DNA of 64,000 bases from positions 1 to 64,000 of the forward strand of contig NZ_CANMZW010000018.1 in the NCBI RefSeq assembly GCF_947502445.1. Direction: 5' to 3'. Of the stretch, positions 25,592 to 35,405 are shown piece after piece (the first letter of the stretch is position 1; each line of letters starts with the position of its first letter). The notes beneath the pieces were generated by a model. It was not told where the DNA came from. It ran no database searches and saw only the letters and a list, made by a program, of their open reading frames with translations. Source of the stretch: an uncultured Brevibacillus sp. (lineage in GTDB: Bacteria; Bacillota; Bacilli; Brevibacillales; Brevibacillaceae). Position numbers and translations under genes: made by a program.

Positions 25592-25770
25592 CGGTAACTC
25601 CTCCCTTTTCCGTGAAAAACGCCCCTGACGTCTTTCAAAAAATTGGATGTGACCGCTTGCGGTCAGCACAACACAGCCAAGACTGTGATCTGCAATTCCT
25701 TCTATGATAGGAAAAGTTCGACAAAAAAAGGTTACAGACTGGTAACGAATGGCTTTACCCAAAGCATGCG

Positions 25771-25799
25771 AAAAAGCTGCCCAGTATAGCGAGCAGCCT
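25771..25799 (-). terminator. Terminator after the DUF2157/GDYXXLXY gene
   Basis: GCTGC (25776-25780) pairs with GCAGC (25792-25796), with an A5 run on its left giving a T-tract on the minus strand. The stem is short, so strength is uncertain. Confidence 0.6.
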
Positions 25800-25813
25800 C
25801 TTTCTACGTCTCT

Positions 25814-27937
25814 TTACTCTGGCGACAAGCCCTCCAATAGGGCATCGCCTTTGCTTCCTATTTTGATGATCGCGTACTTTGCGGTTCTCTCGACCTCCAG
25901 ACCGGTTCCTTCAGGGACAAAAAAGCTTTCGATCCCGTACTCGATCCGTTGGTAGCCAACTGTTGTCCCGTTGATGATGACATCATCCGCCTGTTTTTCA
26001 TATGGCTGATTCCACACACCATCTTGTTCGTAGAACCCGCTATATCCATGTATCCCGTTTTCCTGTTTCCTCAGCACGACCCGAAGCTTCTTGCCTGCCT
26101 CGAAGTCAGTATCCGGCAAGGTAGCGATTGTATAAGACAGCTGCACATAATCCCCTTGCAGCAGGGAGCGCGGGTCTACTGGTGCCAGCTCGAGCTTTAC
26201 TGTCGTTCCGTTGGTTAGGATGGACTCGCTGCTCCATACCTGATAGCCGAGCAGCGCAAATTGCAGCAGGATTGTAGCACCAAGCAAGAGTCGTTTATGC
26301 TTTTGCGAAAAAAACGGTGTCTGTAGCGGTGCTTCTTCTGTCGAGCGACGTTCGAGCCAATAGCTGACCGCAAAAAACAACAAGCTGAGTAGTATCAGTG
26401 AGAGCGATTTGTGCAGCAAGCTCCAGAGGAAGTCGTAGTATTTCATCAGTAAAAAGGCGAACCAAAAGCCAAGGATGATGCCAAAATCAACTCGCCTGTT
26501 TTGATGCAGGGTACGATAGAGCATATACGTAGTAAATCCGAAAAACACCAGATTAATCGCCACATTCATAGCAGGACCATACGAATTCGTCTCCGTCAGC
26601 GCTAAAAAGCTGAGCAGCGCATAAACCAAGGAGCTGTTTTGCAAAACGACTGGCAAACGCGGAAGGAAATACATCGCTAGCTGTGAGACAATCACAATTA
26701 GCAATGCTAGCTCTTCGCGAACCGCATATTGATGACCCAGCTGAAAATACAGAACGAGCAGAAATGCCAGCTGAGTCAACAGTCTCGCAGCAATACTCGA
26801 CAAAGTAAACCATGCATACAGAAGCACAGCCAGAAAAAAGATCCAGTAATAGCCCTCCAAAAAGATCGATGAGCCGGCTGCGAGGATATATCCCATCGTA
26901 AGCAGCGTATACTTCACCGTTGCATTCATCCTGGAGTAGAACAGGACCGGCGCCACAAAGCCGATCAAGGACAAGAAGAAGATAAAATTAACAACTGTTT
27001 CATCCTCTAAAATCAGGAACAACAGCCCCGTCAACGAGATGGCTCCAATCAAGGAAGCAATCGTGGTGACCAGAACCGTAAACGCCTCCTGGAAAAACCG
27101 CACCCAACCGCTCTGTTGATATGGCGATTCCTGACGCAACCATTTGATACCGGCCACCGCTCCCCATACGAGTCCAGCCGCTACCAGCAAAGCAATCACA
27201 AAGAAGCCCTCTGAGAAGTGCTTCATCATGAACCAGAAGAAATTCGCCAGTAAAAACAGGGCCAAAAATGCAGACGTGGCGATCAACAAGCCCCGATTCG
27301 GTACCCCTTTTAAAAAGGTGATAAACAAGCCTACCCCAAGTAGCATATATAAAAGCTCTGGAAACGGGCCATATACATCCACAAAAGAAGAGGTAAACAG
27401 GCTTACCTGAAAAACAAAAAAGGACAAGTAGTAGATTGGACGCGATTGCAGTCTCCCTGTCGAGGTGAGCCAGAATAACGCGATATTCACGAGTGCAATC
27501 AGCCAGAAAACCATGAACCACCATTCATCCTCGCGAGCCACATTGACAACAGAAGGGTCCAGAAAGAAGAAGACTGCCAGATGCGCGAGAACGTAGCTAA
27601 TCACGTAAAAGGGCTGATAACGGGTCCATATGGCAAAAAGCAGATTGGGGATGAACCAGACGACAAAAAGCATGTAGCTATCCGCGTGGGAATTGTATAT
27701 TTGCCCAAGCAGGGCTACGCTCAGCCCAAATGACAACCCTCCTGCTACCAACAGCCAATTACTAATGAACGAGTGGCGTTTTACTATGAATGCTCCCACA
27801 TAGGAAAACAGATAAAAAAGAGCCAGCACCGCAGCACTCACACCAATTTTTCCCCATCGATCGAGCGCAGGCCAATTCGAGGCAAAGAAGTAAAACAAGG
27901 CTGAAAGTAAAAGCGAAATGGCTAGGAAGTAACCCAT
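25814..27937 (-). CDS. Polytopic membrane protein, DUF2157-like with C-terminal GDYXXLXY domain
   Basis: About 707 residues with some twenty hydrophobic helices, then a soluble C-terminal domain from about residue 560. The soluble part carries LAPVDPRSLLQGDYVQLSYTI, the defining motif of the GDYXXLXY family (here GDYVQLSY). The N-terminal helices resemble the DUF2157 family. These parts are often separate proteins; here they are fused. No function is established for either family to my knowledge. The ATG at 27937 follows AGAGGAG; an in-frame ATG at 27958 is the alternative. Confidence 0.8.
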   Translation of the reverse strand: MGYFLAISLLLSALFYFFASNWPALDRWGKIGVSAAVLALFYLFSYVGAFIVKRHSFISNWLLVAGGLSFGLSVALLGQIYNSHADSYMLFVVWFIPNLLFAIWTRYQPFYVISYVLAHLAVFFFLDPSVVNVAREDEWWFMVFWLIALVNIALFWLTSTGRLQSRPIYYLSFFVFQVSLFTSSFVDVYGPFPELLYMLLGVGLFITFLKGVPNRGLLIATSAFLALFLLANFFWFMMKHFSEGFFVIALLVAAGLVWGAVAGIKWLRQESPYQQSGWVRFFQEAFTVLVTTIASLIGAISLTGLLFLILEDETVVNFIFFLSLIGFVAPVLFYSRMNATVKYTLLTMGYILAAGSSIFLEGYYWIFFLAVLLYAWFTLSSIAARLLTQLAFLLVLYFQLGHQYAVREELALLIVIVSQLAMYFLPRLPVVLQNSSLVYALLSFLALTETNSYGPAMNVAINLVFFGFTTYMLYRTLHQNRRVDFGIILGFWFAFLLMKYYDFLWSLLHKSLSLILLSLLFFAVSYWLERRSTEEAPLQTPFFSQKHKRLLLGATILLQFALLGYQVWSSESILTNGTTVKLELAPVDPRSLLQGDYVQLSYTIATLPDTDFEAGKKLRVVLRKQENGIHGYSGFYEQDGVWNQPYEKQADDVIINGTTVGYQRIEYGIESFFVPEGTGLEVERTAKYAIIKIGSKGDALLEGLSPE

Positions 27938-28029
27938 ACGCACTCCTCTTTGTTGCATTTGTTACCACATCCTTTCTTTTCGCTTTCATTTACCCCCATT
28001 ATATCCTTTTTTTTCATGAACACAGTAGT

Positions 28030-30192
28030 CTAGAGATCTTCCTCTTGATTCTTTATATAGGCATAGCCCTTTGGCGTTAGTTGACAGCCCGCTCGCCCTA
28101 TTTGTACGTTAACCAGTCCTTTTTGGCGGAGAGCATCGACCTGCTTACGAATCATGTTCTCTGTCAAAAGAACTCCTCTTTCTCTAGCCAGCTGCATGAG
28201 ATGCTTCCGCCCTGTATGAAGCCCTCTCACTTTGGCTTCCAAAACTAGCTCCAAAAGGAGTCGCTCGACGTTCATCTCCACATATTCAGCAGGCACGAGC
28301 TTTTCATCTCGCCGATTCACCGCCAGTCTCGGCTGGGCCATCTTGTCGCTCGCGCTTGCTACCTGCATGACAGCTTCGCCAATGCTAAAGGGCAGGTCCT
28401 CTATTTGTAAGTCTCCATCGTTCATAATCGTTACATATTCAATCGTGTTCTCCAGCTCCCTGACGTTTCCGGGCCAATGGTACTGTGTAATGACGTCCAT
28501 GATGGGCTCTGGCAATTCCATGAGCATCTTCTTTTTCTTCAAAAAGTGCTGGGCCAAATAAGGGATATCCTCTTTGCGTTCCCGAAGCGGCGGTACCTCG
28601 ATTTGCAATACTTTGAGCCGATAGTATAGATCTTCGCGGAATTTTTCTTCCTTTATCATCGTAACCAGATTGCGATTGGTCGCTGCGATGACGCGAACAT
28701 CGACCGGGAGCACCCTGGTTCCTCCTACTTTAATAATCTCTTTTTGCTGAACGACCCGAAGAAGTCTAGTTTGCAGATGGGGAGAAATATCGCCGATCTC
28801 GTCCAGAAAAATTGTTCCTCTATGAGCTTGTTCAAACAGGCCGGGCTTTCCCCCTTTTTTCGCACCAGTAAAGGCCCCATCTTCATACCCGAACAACTCG
28901 GATTCCAACAACGACTCAGGGAGCGCGCTGCAATTGACAGCTACAAAGGGAAAGTTGGCCCGAAGCGACGCATTGTGAAGAGAGTGAGCAAACAGCTCCT
29001 TACCCGTTCCGTTTTCGCCCAGGATGAGTACACCCAAATCGTTTGGCGCCATACGCTGTGCGCGGCTGACCACCCGCTTCATGCTCGGTGAATTCGTTAC
29101 GATGTCCGAAAAGTGAAAGCGTGCCGTATGTCCATTCGTTCTGAGCTGGGTCCTGAGCTTTAGCTCCAATTCCTCGACTTCCTTGGCAATCTTGAGTGTA
29201 ATGACACCTTCTGCCACATTCCCGCGACTCAAAATCTTCATATTATTAACCAGAATATTCTGGTTTCGAATCGTAATTAATTGATTTTGCATATCCTCAT
29301 CTAAAAAGCTGGTATCAATCAGCATTTCTCTGCACACACCACGAATATCGCGATTGGCTACGCGAGAAAACGGCAAGGCCAAAATTTCCTCTGCTACTTT
29401 GTTCAGGAATGTAATCTTTCCTCGCTCATCATACGTAATGACGCCGTCTTGCACCATGTTCAGCGTTTCTTCGAACATGTTTTTCGTGTGAATCAAACCA
29501 GCCATGGTCGCTTGCAAGCCTTGGCTACGCGATACGATTTTTTTCGCGTATTCATTTAAAATGAGCGTCGTCTCATGATTGAGCAGGTGAAAGCGTGTCA
29601 GCATCTCCACCATCGTACTAATATCAACGACTCGTTCGCCTACATCAATGACATGCTCGATATGAGCGGGAACATAGCTGCGCTCGCCAGGCGTAATTGC
29701 GATAGCTGATTTTGGCTGCTCTGGAACGCCAGGATAGCATGGCAGCAAATTGACATTTCTGAGCCCTAATTCATAGATCAACGAGATCGTCTCCACAGCA
29801 GAGTCGCGCTCATCATTGACCACCATATAATTTCCGTCGGGCAGATTTTTAATTTTTTCCCACCCTGCCTTGGACAATGTTCGACCGATAATTTGTACAT
29901 CTGTCCGTTTATTGATCACAGCAGGTGAAGAACGAGTAAAAATAATATGGGAACTGATCAAAATCAAGTCGACATCTTGTGCCATACTCTCTTCATAACG
30001 GCCTGCAGCCATCGGAATGAATGAGATATATGCTCCCCAAAGAGCCGTGAGCTGATCACAGATTCGTTGACTGGTTGTTTCATATCCGGCAATGATGGCA
30101 ACTTTTACGATTGAAATGGGAAACACCCCCGTAAGCTGATCGCATCTGTTCATTTTTATTTGAAGCAAAGAAAAAACTTCACATATTTTCAT
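28030..30192 (-). CDS. Sigma-54-dependent transcriptional activator with PrpR-type sensor and PAS domains
   Basis: About 700 residues. An N-terminal PrpR-like sensor (VKVAIIAGYETTSQRICDQL onward) is followed by a PAS domain near MVQDGVITYDERGKITFLN and an AAA+ domain with Walker A GENGTGKE, the sigma-54 contact motif GAFTGA, and the arginine-finger region FREDLYYRL. The C-terminus ends in a winged-helix-like segment (MIRKQVDALRQKGLVNVQIG) rather than an obvious Fis helix. It is the last gene after the amine-type operon, which has a sigma-54 promoter. No start has a good ribosome site; translation may begin nearer the GTG at 30126 or at 30153. Confidence 0.9.
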   Translation of the reverse strand: MKICEVFSLLQIKMNRCDQLTGVFPISIVKVAIIAGYETTSQRICDQLTALWGAYISFIPMAAGRYEESMAQDVDLILISSHIIFTRSSPAVINKRTDVQIIGRTLSKAGWEKIKNLPDGNYMVVNDERDSAVETISLIYELGLRNVNLLPCYPGVPEQPKSAIAITPGERSYVPAHIEHVIDVGERVVDISTMVEMLTRFHLLNHETTLILNEYAKKIVSRSQGLQATMAGLIHTKNMFEETLNMVQDGVITYDERGKITFLNKVAEEILALPFSRVANRDIRGVCREMLIDTSFLDEDMQNQLITIRNQNILVNNMKILSRGNVAEGVITLKIAKEVEELELKLRTQLRTNGHTARFHFSDIVTNSPSMKRVVSRAQRMAPNDLGVLILGENGTGKELFAHSLHNASLRANFPFVAVNCSALPESLLESELFGYEDGAFTGAKKGGKPGLFEQAHRGTIFLDEIGDISPHLQTRLLRVVQQKEIIKVGGTRVLPVDVRVIAATNRNLVTMIKEEKFREDLYYRLKVLQIEVPPLRERKEDIPYLAQHFLKKKKMLMELPEPIMDVITQYHWPGNVRELENTIEYVTIMNDGDLQIEDLPFSIGEAVMQVASASDKMAQPRLAVNRRDEKLVPAEYVEMNVERLLLELVLEAKVRGLHTGRKHLMQLARERGVLLTENMIRKQVDALRQKGLVNVQIGRAGCQLTPKGYAYIKNQEEDL

Positions 30193-30271
30193 ATATGAAG
30201 TAAAAGATACGATCCCATCATGCGCCTTTTTAGCTGATGGTTCTATTTAGTTGTAACACAATTCTGTTTTC

Positions 30272-31678
30272 TTAAACATCCCTTAGTGTTGGAGGTACTT
30301 CTTTGTATCCTTTTGATTTCACCGCACCCATAATGATACCGATCGCCATCCAGACGAAACCAACCATGAACGTCCTAGCGTCAAAGCCAGACCAAACAAA
30401 CGCGATAATACTAAAACCTATTGCCGGAAGTACCGCGTATTTCAAAAAGCCCTTGAAATCTCTTTGGCGTTTTTTAATAAAGAAGTAAGCAAAAACGGTT
30501 ATGTTCAAAAGCATAAAGGAAGTGAGCGCGCCAAAGTTCAACAGCTGTACAATCGCTTCGATTGAAACAGTAACTGCAACGACCAGTGTAACGATCCCGA
30601 CAAAGATGGTCGCATTGAACGGCGTCTTGTATTGGGGATGGATCTTGCCCAAGACCCCAGAAAACGGCAGCAGCTTGTCTCTGCTCATGGAATAAATAAT
30701 ACGGGAGATAGCGGATTGAATCGCGAGCGCGTTCGCTACACCTACCGCAAGCACACCAACGATGATGAACGTATAGTAGAGCCAGTCTCCACCGACCTCT
30801 CTTGCGATATCAAACATCGCCATGTCAGGGTCGAGATTCTCGTATTGGGGATGAGCCAGCGCCGCTACATAGGTTTGAACCACAAACAGCAGCCCGATGA
30901 TCAGAAGAGACGATACGGTAGCTCTTCCGACTGTTTTGACCGGATTTTTGACTTCCTCGGACAACGTACTGATAACGTCAAAGCCTAAAAATCCTAGAAC
31001 CGCAATCGAGGTAGCTGTTGCGAGAAAGCCAAGGTCCATTTTGTCAGCTTGGAACAACGGCTCCAAGGAAAATCCACCTGCGCCATGACCATCGATAAAA
31101 ACGTACTTTACGGCAAAAAAGATAAAGAGTGCGAGAATGATCAGCTCCATGGCAAGGAAGATCCGATTGGCAATCGCAGTCAGCGTAATTCCGCGCGCGA
31201 TAATGAATGTATTGATAATTGTAAATAACAGAATAATTAAATAAATAGGGATAGATGGAATGATTCGGTTTAACCACAATGCAGCAAAGCCTGTCAGCAG
31301 CGCTGGACACATAATGTAATCGATCATGATCAGCCAGCCTGTCACAAAGCCCACATGTGGATTCAAGCCGCGCTGTACATAGGAATAGACAGAGCCTGAA
31401 ATCGGAAACTCTCTACTCATTGTATTGTAGCTCAATGCCGTGAACACCATCGCGACGATCCCGATCATGTATACGAATGGAACCATCCCGAAGCTCGAAC
31501 CTGCTACGAGTCCATACACCTCAATCGGCGCAATCGGCAGCATAGTGATTAAGCCATAAATGATAAGATCCTTTAATGTCAGTCCGCGATGCAGCTCCTG
31601 CTTATACCCAAACTTCTCGGTATCGTGGCCTGTTTCAGTGCTGCCCTGATTCAATTCTGCACTCGAAATACTTCCCAT
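30272..31678 (-). CDS. APC-family amino acid/polyamine permease
   Basis: A 468-residue inner-membrane transporter with twelve helices. The family opening LTLKDLIIYGLITMLPIAPIEVYG is present, as are FPISGSVYSYVQRGLNPHVGFVTGW and DVISTLSEEVKNPVKTVGRA, which are typical of APC transporters for amino acids and amines. The ATG at 31678 follows AGGTGG; the longer frame lacks a ribosome site. It sits between the dehydrogenase and the sigma-54 regulator and probably imports the substrate of the operon. Confidence 0.92.
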   Translation of the reverse strand: MGSISSAELNQGSTETGHDTEKFGYKQELHRGLTLKDLIIYGLITMLPIAPIEVYGLVAGSSFGMVPFVYMIGIVAMVFTALSYNTMSREFPISGSVYSYVQRGLNPHVGFVTGWLIMIDYIMCPALLTGFAALWLNRIIPSIPIYLIILLFTIINTFIIARGITLTAIANRIFLAMELIILALFIFFAVKYVFIDGHGAGGFSLEPLFQADKMDLGFLATATSIAVLGFLGFDVISTLSEEVKNPVKTVGRATVSSLLIIGLLFVVQTYVAALAHPQYENLDPDMAMFDIAREVGGDWLYYTFIIVGVLAVGVANALAIQSAISRIIYSMSRDKLLPFSGVLGKIHPQYKTPFNATIFVGIVTLVVAVTVSIEAIVQLLNFGALTSFMLLNITVFAYFFIKKRQRDFKGFLKYAVLPAIGFSIIAFVWSGFDARTFMVGFVWMAIGIIMGAVKSKGYKEVPPTLRDV

Positions 31679-31795
31679 ACGCCATTCCCACCTTATTTGA
31701 GATGTTCTTTGGTCAAAGTGAGGCGGGTACAGACTGGCTTGCTGCCACCCGCTCACTCTGCCACTGTCTGTCAGTTCATTGCTTTTTTGCCCGGT

Positions 31796-33247
31796 CTACA
31801 GGGTCAACGCAACGTATTTGGACTCCAAATACTCATCCAAGCCGTGACGGCCGCCTTCTCTGCCCATACCGCTTTCCTTTACCCCGCCGAACGGAGCTTG
31901 GACGTAGGCAAGCGAGGTTCCGTTTACGCCGATGTTTCCCGTCTCCAATTCCTGAATCACACGATAGATACGCGCTGCGTCTTTCGTAAAGAAATAGGCT
32001 GCCAGTCCATACGGCGTGTTGTTTGCGCGCTTCAAAACTTCCGCCTCATCCTTGAACGAGAGAATCGGCGCCACTGGTCCAAAAATCTCTTCCTGGGTGA
32101 TGTTCATCTCAGGTGTTACATGATCGAGCACAGTAGGCGCATAAAAGCTTCCTTTTTGATACACGCCATCCTGCAATCTCTTTCCGCCTGTCAGCACCTT
32201 GGCACCCTTGGCAATCGCGTCCTCGACCAATGCCTCCACCTTTGTGACAGCTCCTTGGTCGATCAGCGGTCCGATATCCGTCTCCGGATGCGTGCCAACG
32301 TCTACCTTCAAACGACTGACCAGCTCTACGATTTTTTCAGCCAGCTGCTCGCGAATATCTTCATGTGCATAAATCAGGTTAATTCCGTTGCATACCTGCC
32401 CGCAGTTTTCAAACTTGTTGTCCACGATATCACGTGCAGCTTTGTCCAGATCGGCATCCGGGAAGACGATCACAGGTGAGTTGCCGCCAAGCTCCAGTCC
32501 GAGCTTTTTGACCGTTTTTGCTGCCTGCTCCATCAGCAGCTTGCCTACCTCTGTAGACCCTGTGAAGGAAACCTTGCGCACGCGCGAATCATTCATCAAT
32601 ACCGTTCCAATCACGTTGGAGCTGCCCGTTACGAGATTTGCTACCCCTTTGGGCAGGTTCGTATCCATCAGAAGCTCAAACAACGCAACTGCGATGAGCG
32701 AGGTAGTGCTCGCCGGCTTCAAGATCGCTGTGCAGCCCGCTGCAAGTGCGGGCGCTACCTTGCGCATCAGCGTAGCAGCAGGAAAGTTCATCGGTGTGAT
32801 CAGCCCGACAACACCGACTGGCTCGCGATAAATCAACAATTGCTGGCCTGGATTGGAAGGGGGAATGATTTCTCCGTAAGCGCGCTTGGCCTCTTCGGCA
32901 TACCAGCGAAGAATTTCAACCGATCCTCCGATTTCTCCCCTTGCCTCTTTCAAGGCTTTTCCCTGTTCCTGCGAGAGAAGCTGTGCCAATTCTTCTTTGT
33001 GCAAAAGAATGCGCTCTCCCCACGCTAGCAAATAGTCGCCCCTTTGTTTCGCGGTTAGCCGAGACCAGCCTGGGAGCGCCTGGCTGGCTGCATCCACCGC
33101 ACCTGTGACCAATTCCTCGGTGAGACTGGGAACATGGCCGATCACCTCACCCGTTGCCGGATTACGTACGGCAACGACCTGATCGGTTTCTATCTTTTCA
33201 CCATTCATCCAGTTATGATTCCAACGGTTCAATTGATCGACAGCCAT
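31796..33247 (-). CDS. NAD(P)-dependent aldehyde dehydrogenase (succinate-semialdehyde DH type)
   Basis: A 483-residue aldehyde dehydrogenase. Catalytic Glu lies in KLGLELGGNSPVIVF and catalytic Cys in NCGQVCNG; the nucleotide-binding segments FTGSTEVGK and ILKPASTTSL are intact. The closest-looking family is succinate-semialdehyde or gamma-glutamyl-aminobutyraldehyde dehydrogenase. The gene starts 12 bp after the glutamine-synthetase-like gene with AGGAGG. In the proposed pathway it would oxidise the aldehyde made by the SDR to an acid. Confidence 0.93.
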   Translation of the reverse strand: MAVDQLNRWNHNWMNGEKIETDQVVAVRNPATGEVIGHVPSLTEELVTGAVDAASQALPGWSRLTAKQRGDYLLAWGERILLHKEELAQLLSQEQGKALKEARGEIGGSVEILRWYAEEAKRAYGEIIPPSNPGQQLLIYREPVGVVGLITPMNFPAATLMRKVAPALAAGCTAILKPASTTSLIAVALFELLMDTNLPKGVANLVTGSSNVIGTVLMNDSRVRKVSFTGSTEVGKLLMEQAAKTVKKLGLELGGNSPVIVFPDADLDKAARDIVDNKFENCGQVCNGINLIYAHEDIREQLAEKIVELVSRLKVDVGTHPETDIGPLIDQGAVTKVEALVEDAIAKGAKVLTGGKRLQDGVYQKGSFYAPTVLDHVTPEMNITQEEIFGPVAPILSFKDEAEVLKRANNTPYGLAAYFFTKDAARIYRVIQELETGNIGVNGTSLAYVQAPFGGVKESGMGREGGRHGLDEYLESKYVALTL

Positions 33248-33258
33248 CTATTTCCCTC

Positions 33259-34617
33259 CTAAATAAATTCGAAGTACTTCTTTCTCTCCCAATCTGTTAC
33301 AGCAGTCAAGAAGTCCTGAAGCTCGTTTTGCGCTGCCTGCAAATAGTGATCAAACACGTCTTCGCCAAGCAATTCTTTTACGCGTTCACTCTTTTCAAAC
33401 AGGCGGATCGCATCAAACAGGTTGGTGGGGAGACGCGGAACTGGCTGGTCGGCGGCATTTCCACTCACAGGCTGTGGAATGTCGAACTTATTCTCGATCC
33501 CGTACATGCCTGATGCCATCATCGCGGTAAGCACCAAATAGTGGTTCGCATCTGCTCCGGGAATTCGGTTTTCAAAACGGCTGGACTTGCCTTTACCGTC
33601 ATAGCGGAAAGATGTACTGCGGTTATCTATCCCCCAGCTGACCGTATTCGGTGCGCCGGAGCCAAAGCTGCTGAGGCGCTTGTAGGAATTAACGTAAGGG
33701 GCATACATCAGCATCATCTCAGGTGCCAGCTCCAGCATGCCGCCAAGGAAGTAGCGACCGAGCTGTGAAAGCCCGTACTCCATGGAAGGATCGTAGAAGA
33801 GGTTATTTTTTTCTTCGGTATCCCACAGGCTGATATGGGTATGTCCACTACTGCCGGAATCATTGGCATCCTGCTTCGCCATGAAGGTCGCCATTAAATT
33901 ATTCAGTGCAGCAATTTCCTTGATGCCATTTTTATAAATAGCCGTGCGGTCCGCCATCTCCAAAACCTCGGCATAGCGAACATTCAGCTCGATCTGACCA
34001 TTTCCCCACTCCCCTTTGAGAGCTTCGATCGGTACTCCTACTGCCTCCAAATTACGAGTCAGCTGGCTAAGGAACCAGTCATCCACCGTCAATCGATAGA
34101 GAGAATAGTCAATCGGATACTCAAATAGTGGCGTCAAATTGTGGTAGTTCTTTTCGCGCACGGAGGAAGACGTTTCCCGGCACACATAAAATTCGATCTC
34201 AGAAGCTGCCTTTGCCATGAAGCCTTGTTCCCGTGCCTTGTTGATTTGCCTTTTCAGCATGTTGCGAGGTGCGATGGAAACATCCGAGCCATCTTTATTT
34301 TGCAAATCAGCTAAAACAAACGCCGTTTTGTTTTGCCATGGATACGGACGAAGTGTCGACAGATCAGGGACTGTTTTCATGTCGTGTACGCCCGTATCCC
34401 AGTTGCAAAACTTGAAGCCACCAAAGTTCAAGCTGACATCCCAAGCCAGATTGAGCGCGCATGTGTGAATCCCGTCCTTGGCATCCTCAATAAAATAGGA
34501 CGCCGGCACGCGTTTTCCAAACAGCTTGCCTTGCATGTCCACACCAGCAATGATGATCGTATCAATCTCACCTTGTGCTTCCAGTTCTTTCAGACGGTTC
34601 ATATCCAGCCTTGTCAT
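33259..34617 (-). CDS. Glutamine-synthetase-family gamma-glutamyl ligase
   Basis: A 452-residue protein of the glutamine synthetase superfamily, probably not a true GlnA. It has GKRVPASYF near the N-terminus, EIEFYV, the ammonia/substrate region GEWGNGQIELNVRYAEVLEMAD, the ATP-site histidine segment SGSSGHTHISLWD, and FENRIPGADANHYL near the C-terminus. Such proteins glutamylate polyamines (PuuA), ethanolamine or alkylamines. Context with a permease, dehydrogenases and a deacylase argues for amine glutamylation. The substrate is unknown. The ATG at 34617 is chosen because the longer frame begins with TTG inside the ribosome site. Confidence 0.92.
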   Translation of the reverse strand: MTRLDMNRLKELEAQGEIDTIIIAGVDMQGKLFGKRVPASYFIEDAKDGIHTCALNLAWDVSLNFGGFKFCNWDTGVHDMKTVPDLSTLRPYPWQNKTAFVLADLQNKDGSDVSIAPRNMLKRQINKAREQGFMAKAASEIEFYVCRETSSSVREKNYHNLTPLFEYPIDYSLYRLTVDDWFLSQLTRNLEAVGVPIEALKGEWGNGQIELNVRYAEVLEMADRTAIYKNGIKEIAALNNLMATFMAKQDANDSGSSGHTHISLWDTEEKNNLFYDPSMEYGLSQLGRYFLGGMLELAPEMMLMYAPYVNSYKRLSSFGSGAPNTVSWGIDNRSTSFRYDGKGKSSRFENRIPGADANHYLVLTAMMASGMYGIENKFDIPQPVSGNAADQPVPRLPTNLFDAIRLFEKSERVKELLGEDVFDHYLQAAQNELQDFLTAVTDWERKKYFEFI

Positions 34618-34642
34618 ATCTGATTCGCCCTCCAAAATTTAT

Positions 34643-35404
34643 TTAGTGGATTGTCCATCCGCCATCGACAAACAGCGTCGCGCCTGTCACGTACTCTGAC
34701 TCAGGCTTTGCCAGGAACAGAACGGCATTGGCGATATCATTAGGCGTTGCCACACGTCCTACCGGAACGCGATCTAGTACCCATGCTCGAATCTCCGGGT
34801 TTTCCAGACCTTTTGCTGTGAACGGCGTTTCTACTACACCCGGAGCAACGCTGTTAACCGTAATTCCATGTGGGGCGAGCTCAAGCGCGATCGCTTTGGT
34901 CAGCAAATTCAGACCGCCCTTGGAGGAATTGTAGTGTGGCTGGCAATGACCGCTGCTGGATACGATGCGGTGAGCCTCTACGGACGTAATATTGATAATT
35001 CGACCACGCGTATTCGATTTGATCATTTCTTTAGCTGCCGCTTGCGAGCACAAGAATGGTGCTTTCAGATTCACGTCATGCACCAGATCCCACTCTTCCT
35101 CTTCGATCTCCAGGAAAGTGGAGAATTTGACGATTCCTGCGTTGTTGATCAAAATGTCGAGCTTTCCAAAATGCGCGATCGTTTGCGCAATCATGCTCTC
35201 GACTTCCGCTTTTTTCGTCACGTTTACTTTGACGACCAGCGCATTGTCACCATGTTCGGAGAGGGAAACAGTCTCGTTTGCTCCATCTACGTTAATGTCG
35301 GCAATCACCACTTTTGCCCCTTCAGCCAGAAATTGCAGGGCAATCGCCCGCCCATTACCCGAACCAGCACCTGTTACAATCGCTACCTTGTCACGAAAAC
35401 TCAT
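34643..35404 (-). CDS. Short-chain dehydrogenase/reductase
   Basis: A 253-residue classical SDR. The cofactor motif TGAGSGNGRAIA, NNAG (in ILINNAGIVKFS), catalytic Ser in INITSVEAH and the Tyr-Lys pair in HYNSSKGG are all present, as is VNSVAPGVVETPF. An acidic residue after the second strand (VIADINVDG) suggests NAD rather than NADP. The ATG at 35404 begins one base after the deacylase stop; a GTG at 35413 is the alternative. It would oxidise an alcohol intermediate, which is an inference from the operon. Confidence 0.93.
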   Translation of the reverse strand: MSFRDKVAIVTGAGSGNGRAIALQFLAEGAKVVIADINVDGANETVSLSEHGDNALVVKVNVTKKAEVESMIAQTIAHFGKLDILINNAGIVKFSTFLEIEEEEWDLVHDVNLKAPFLCSQAAAKEMIKSNTRGRIINITSVEAHRIVSSSGHCQPHYNSSKGGLNLLTKAIALELAPHGITVNSVAPGVVETPFTAKGLENPEIRAWVLDRVPVGRVATPNDIANAVLFLAKPESEYVTGATLFVDGGWTIH

Positions 35405-35405
35405 G

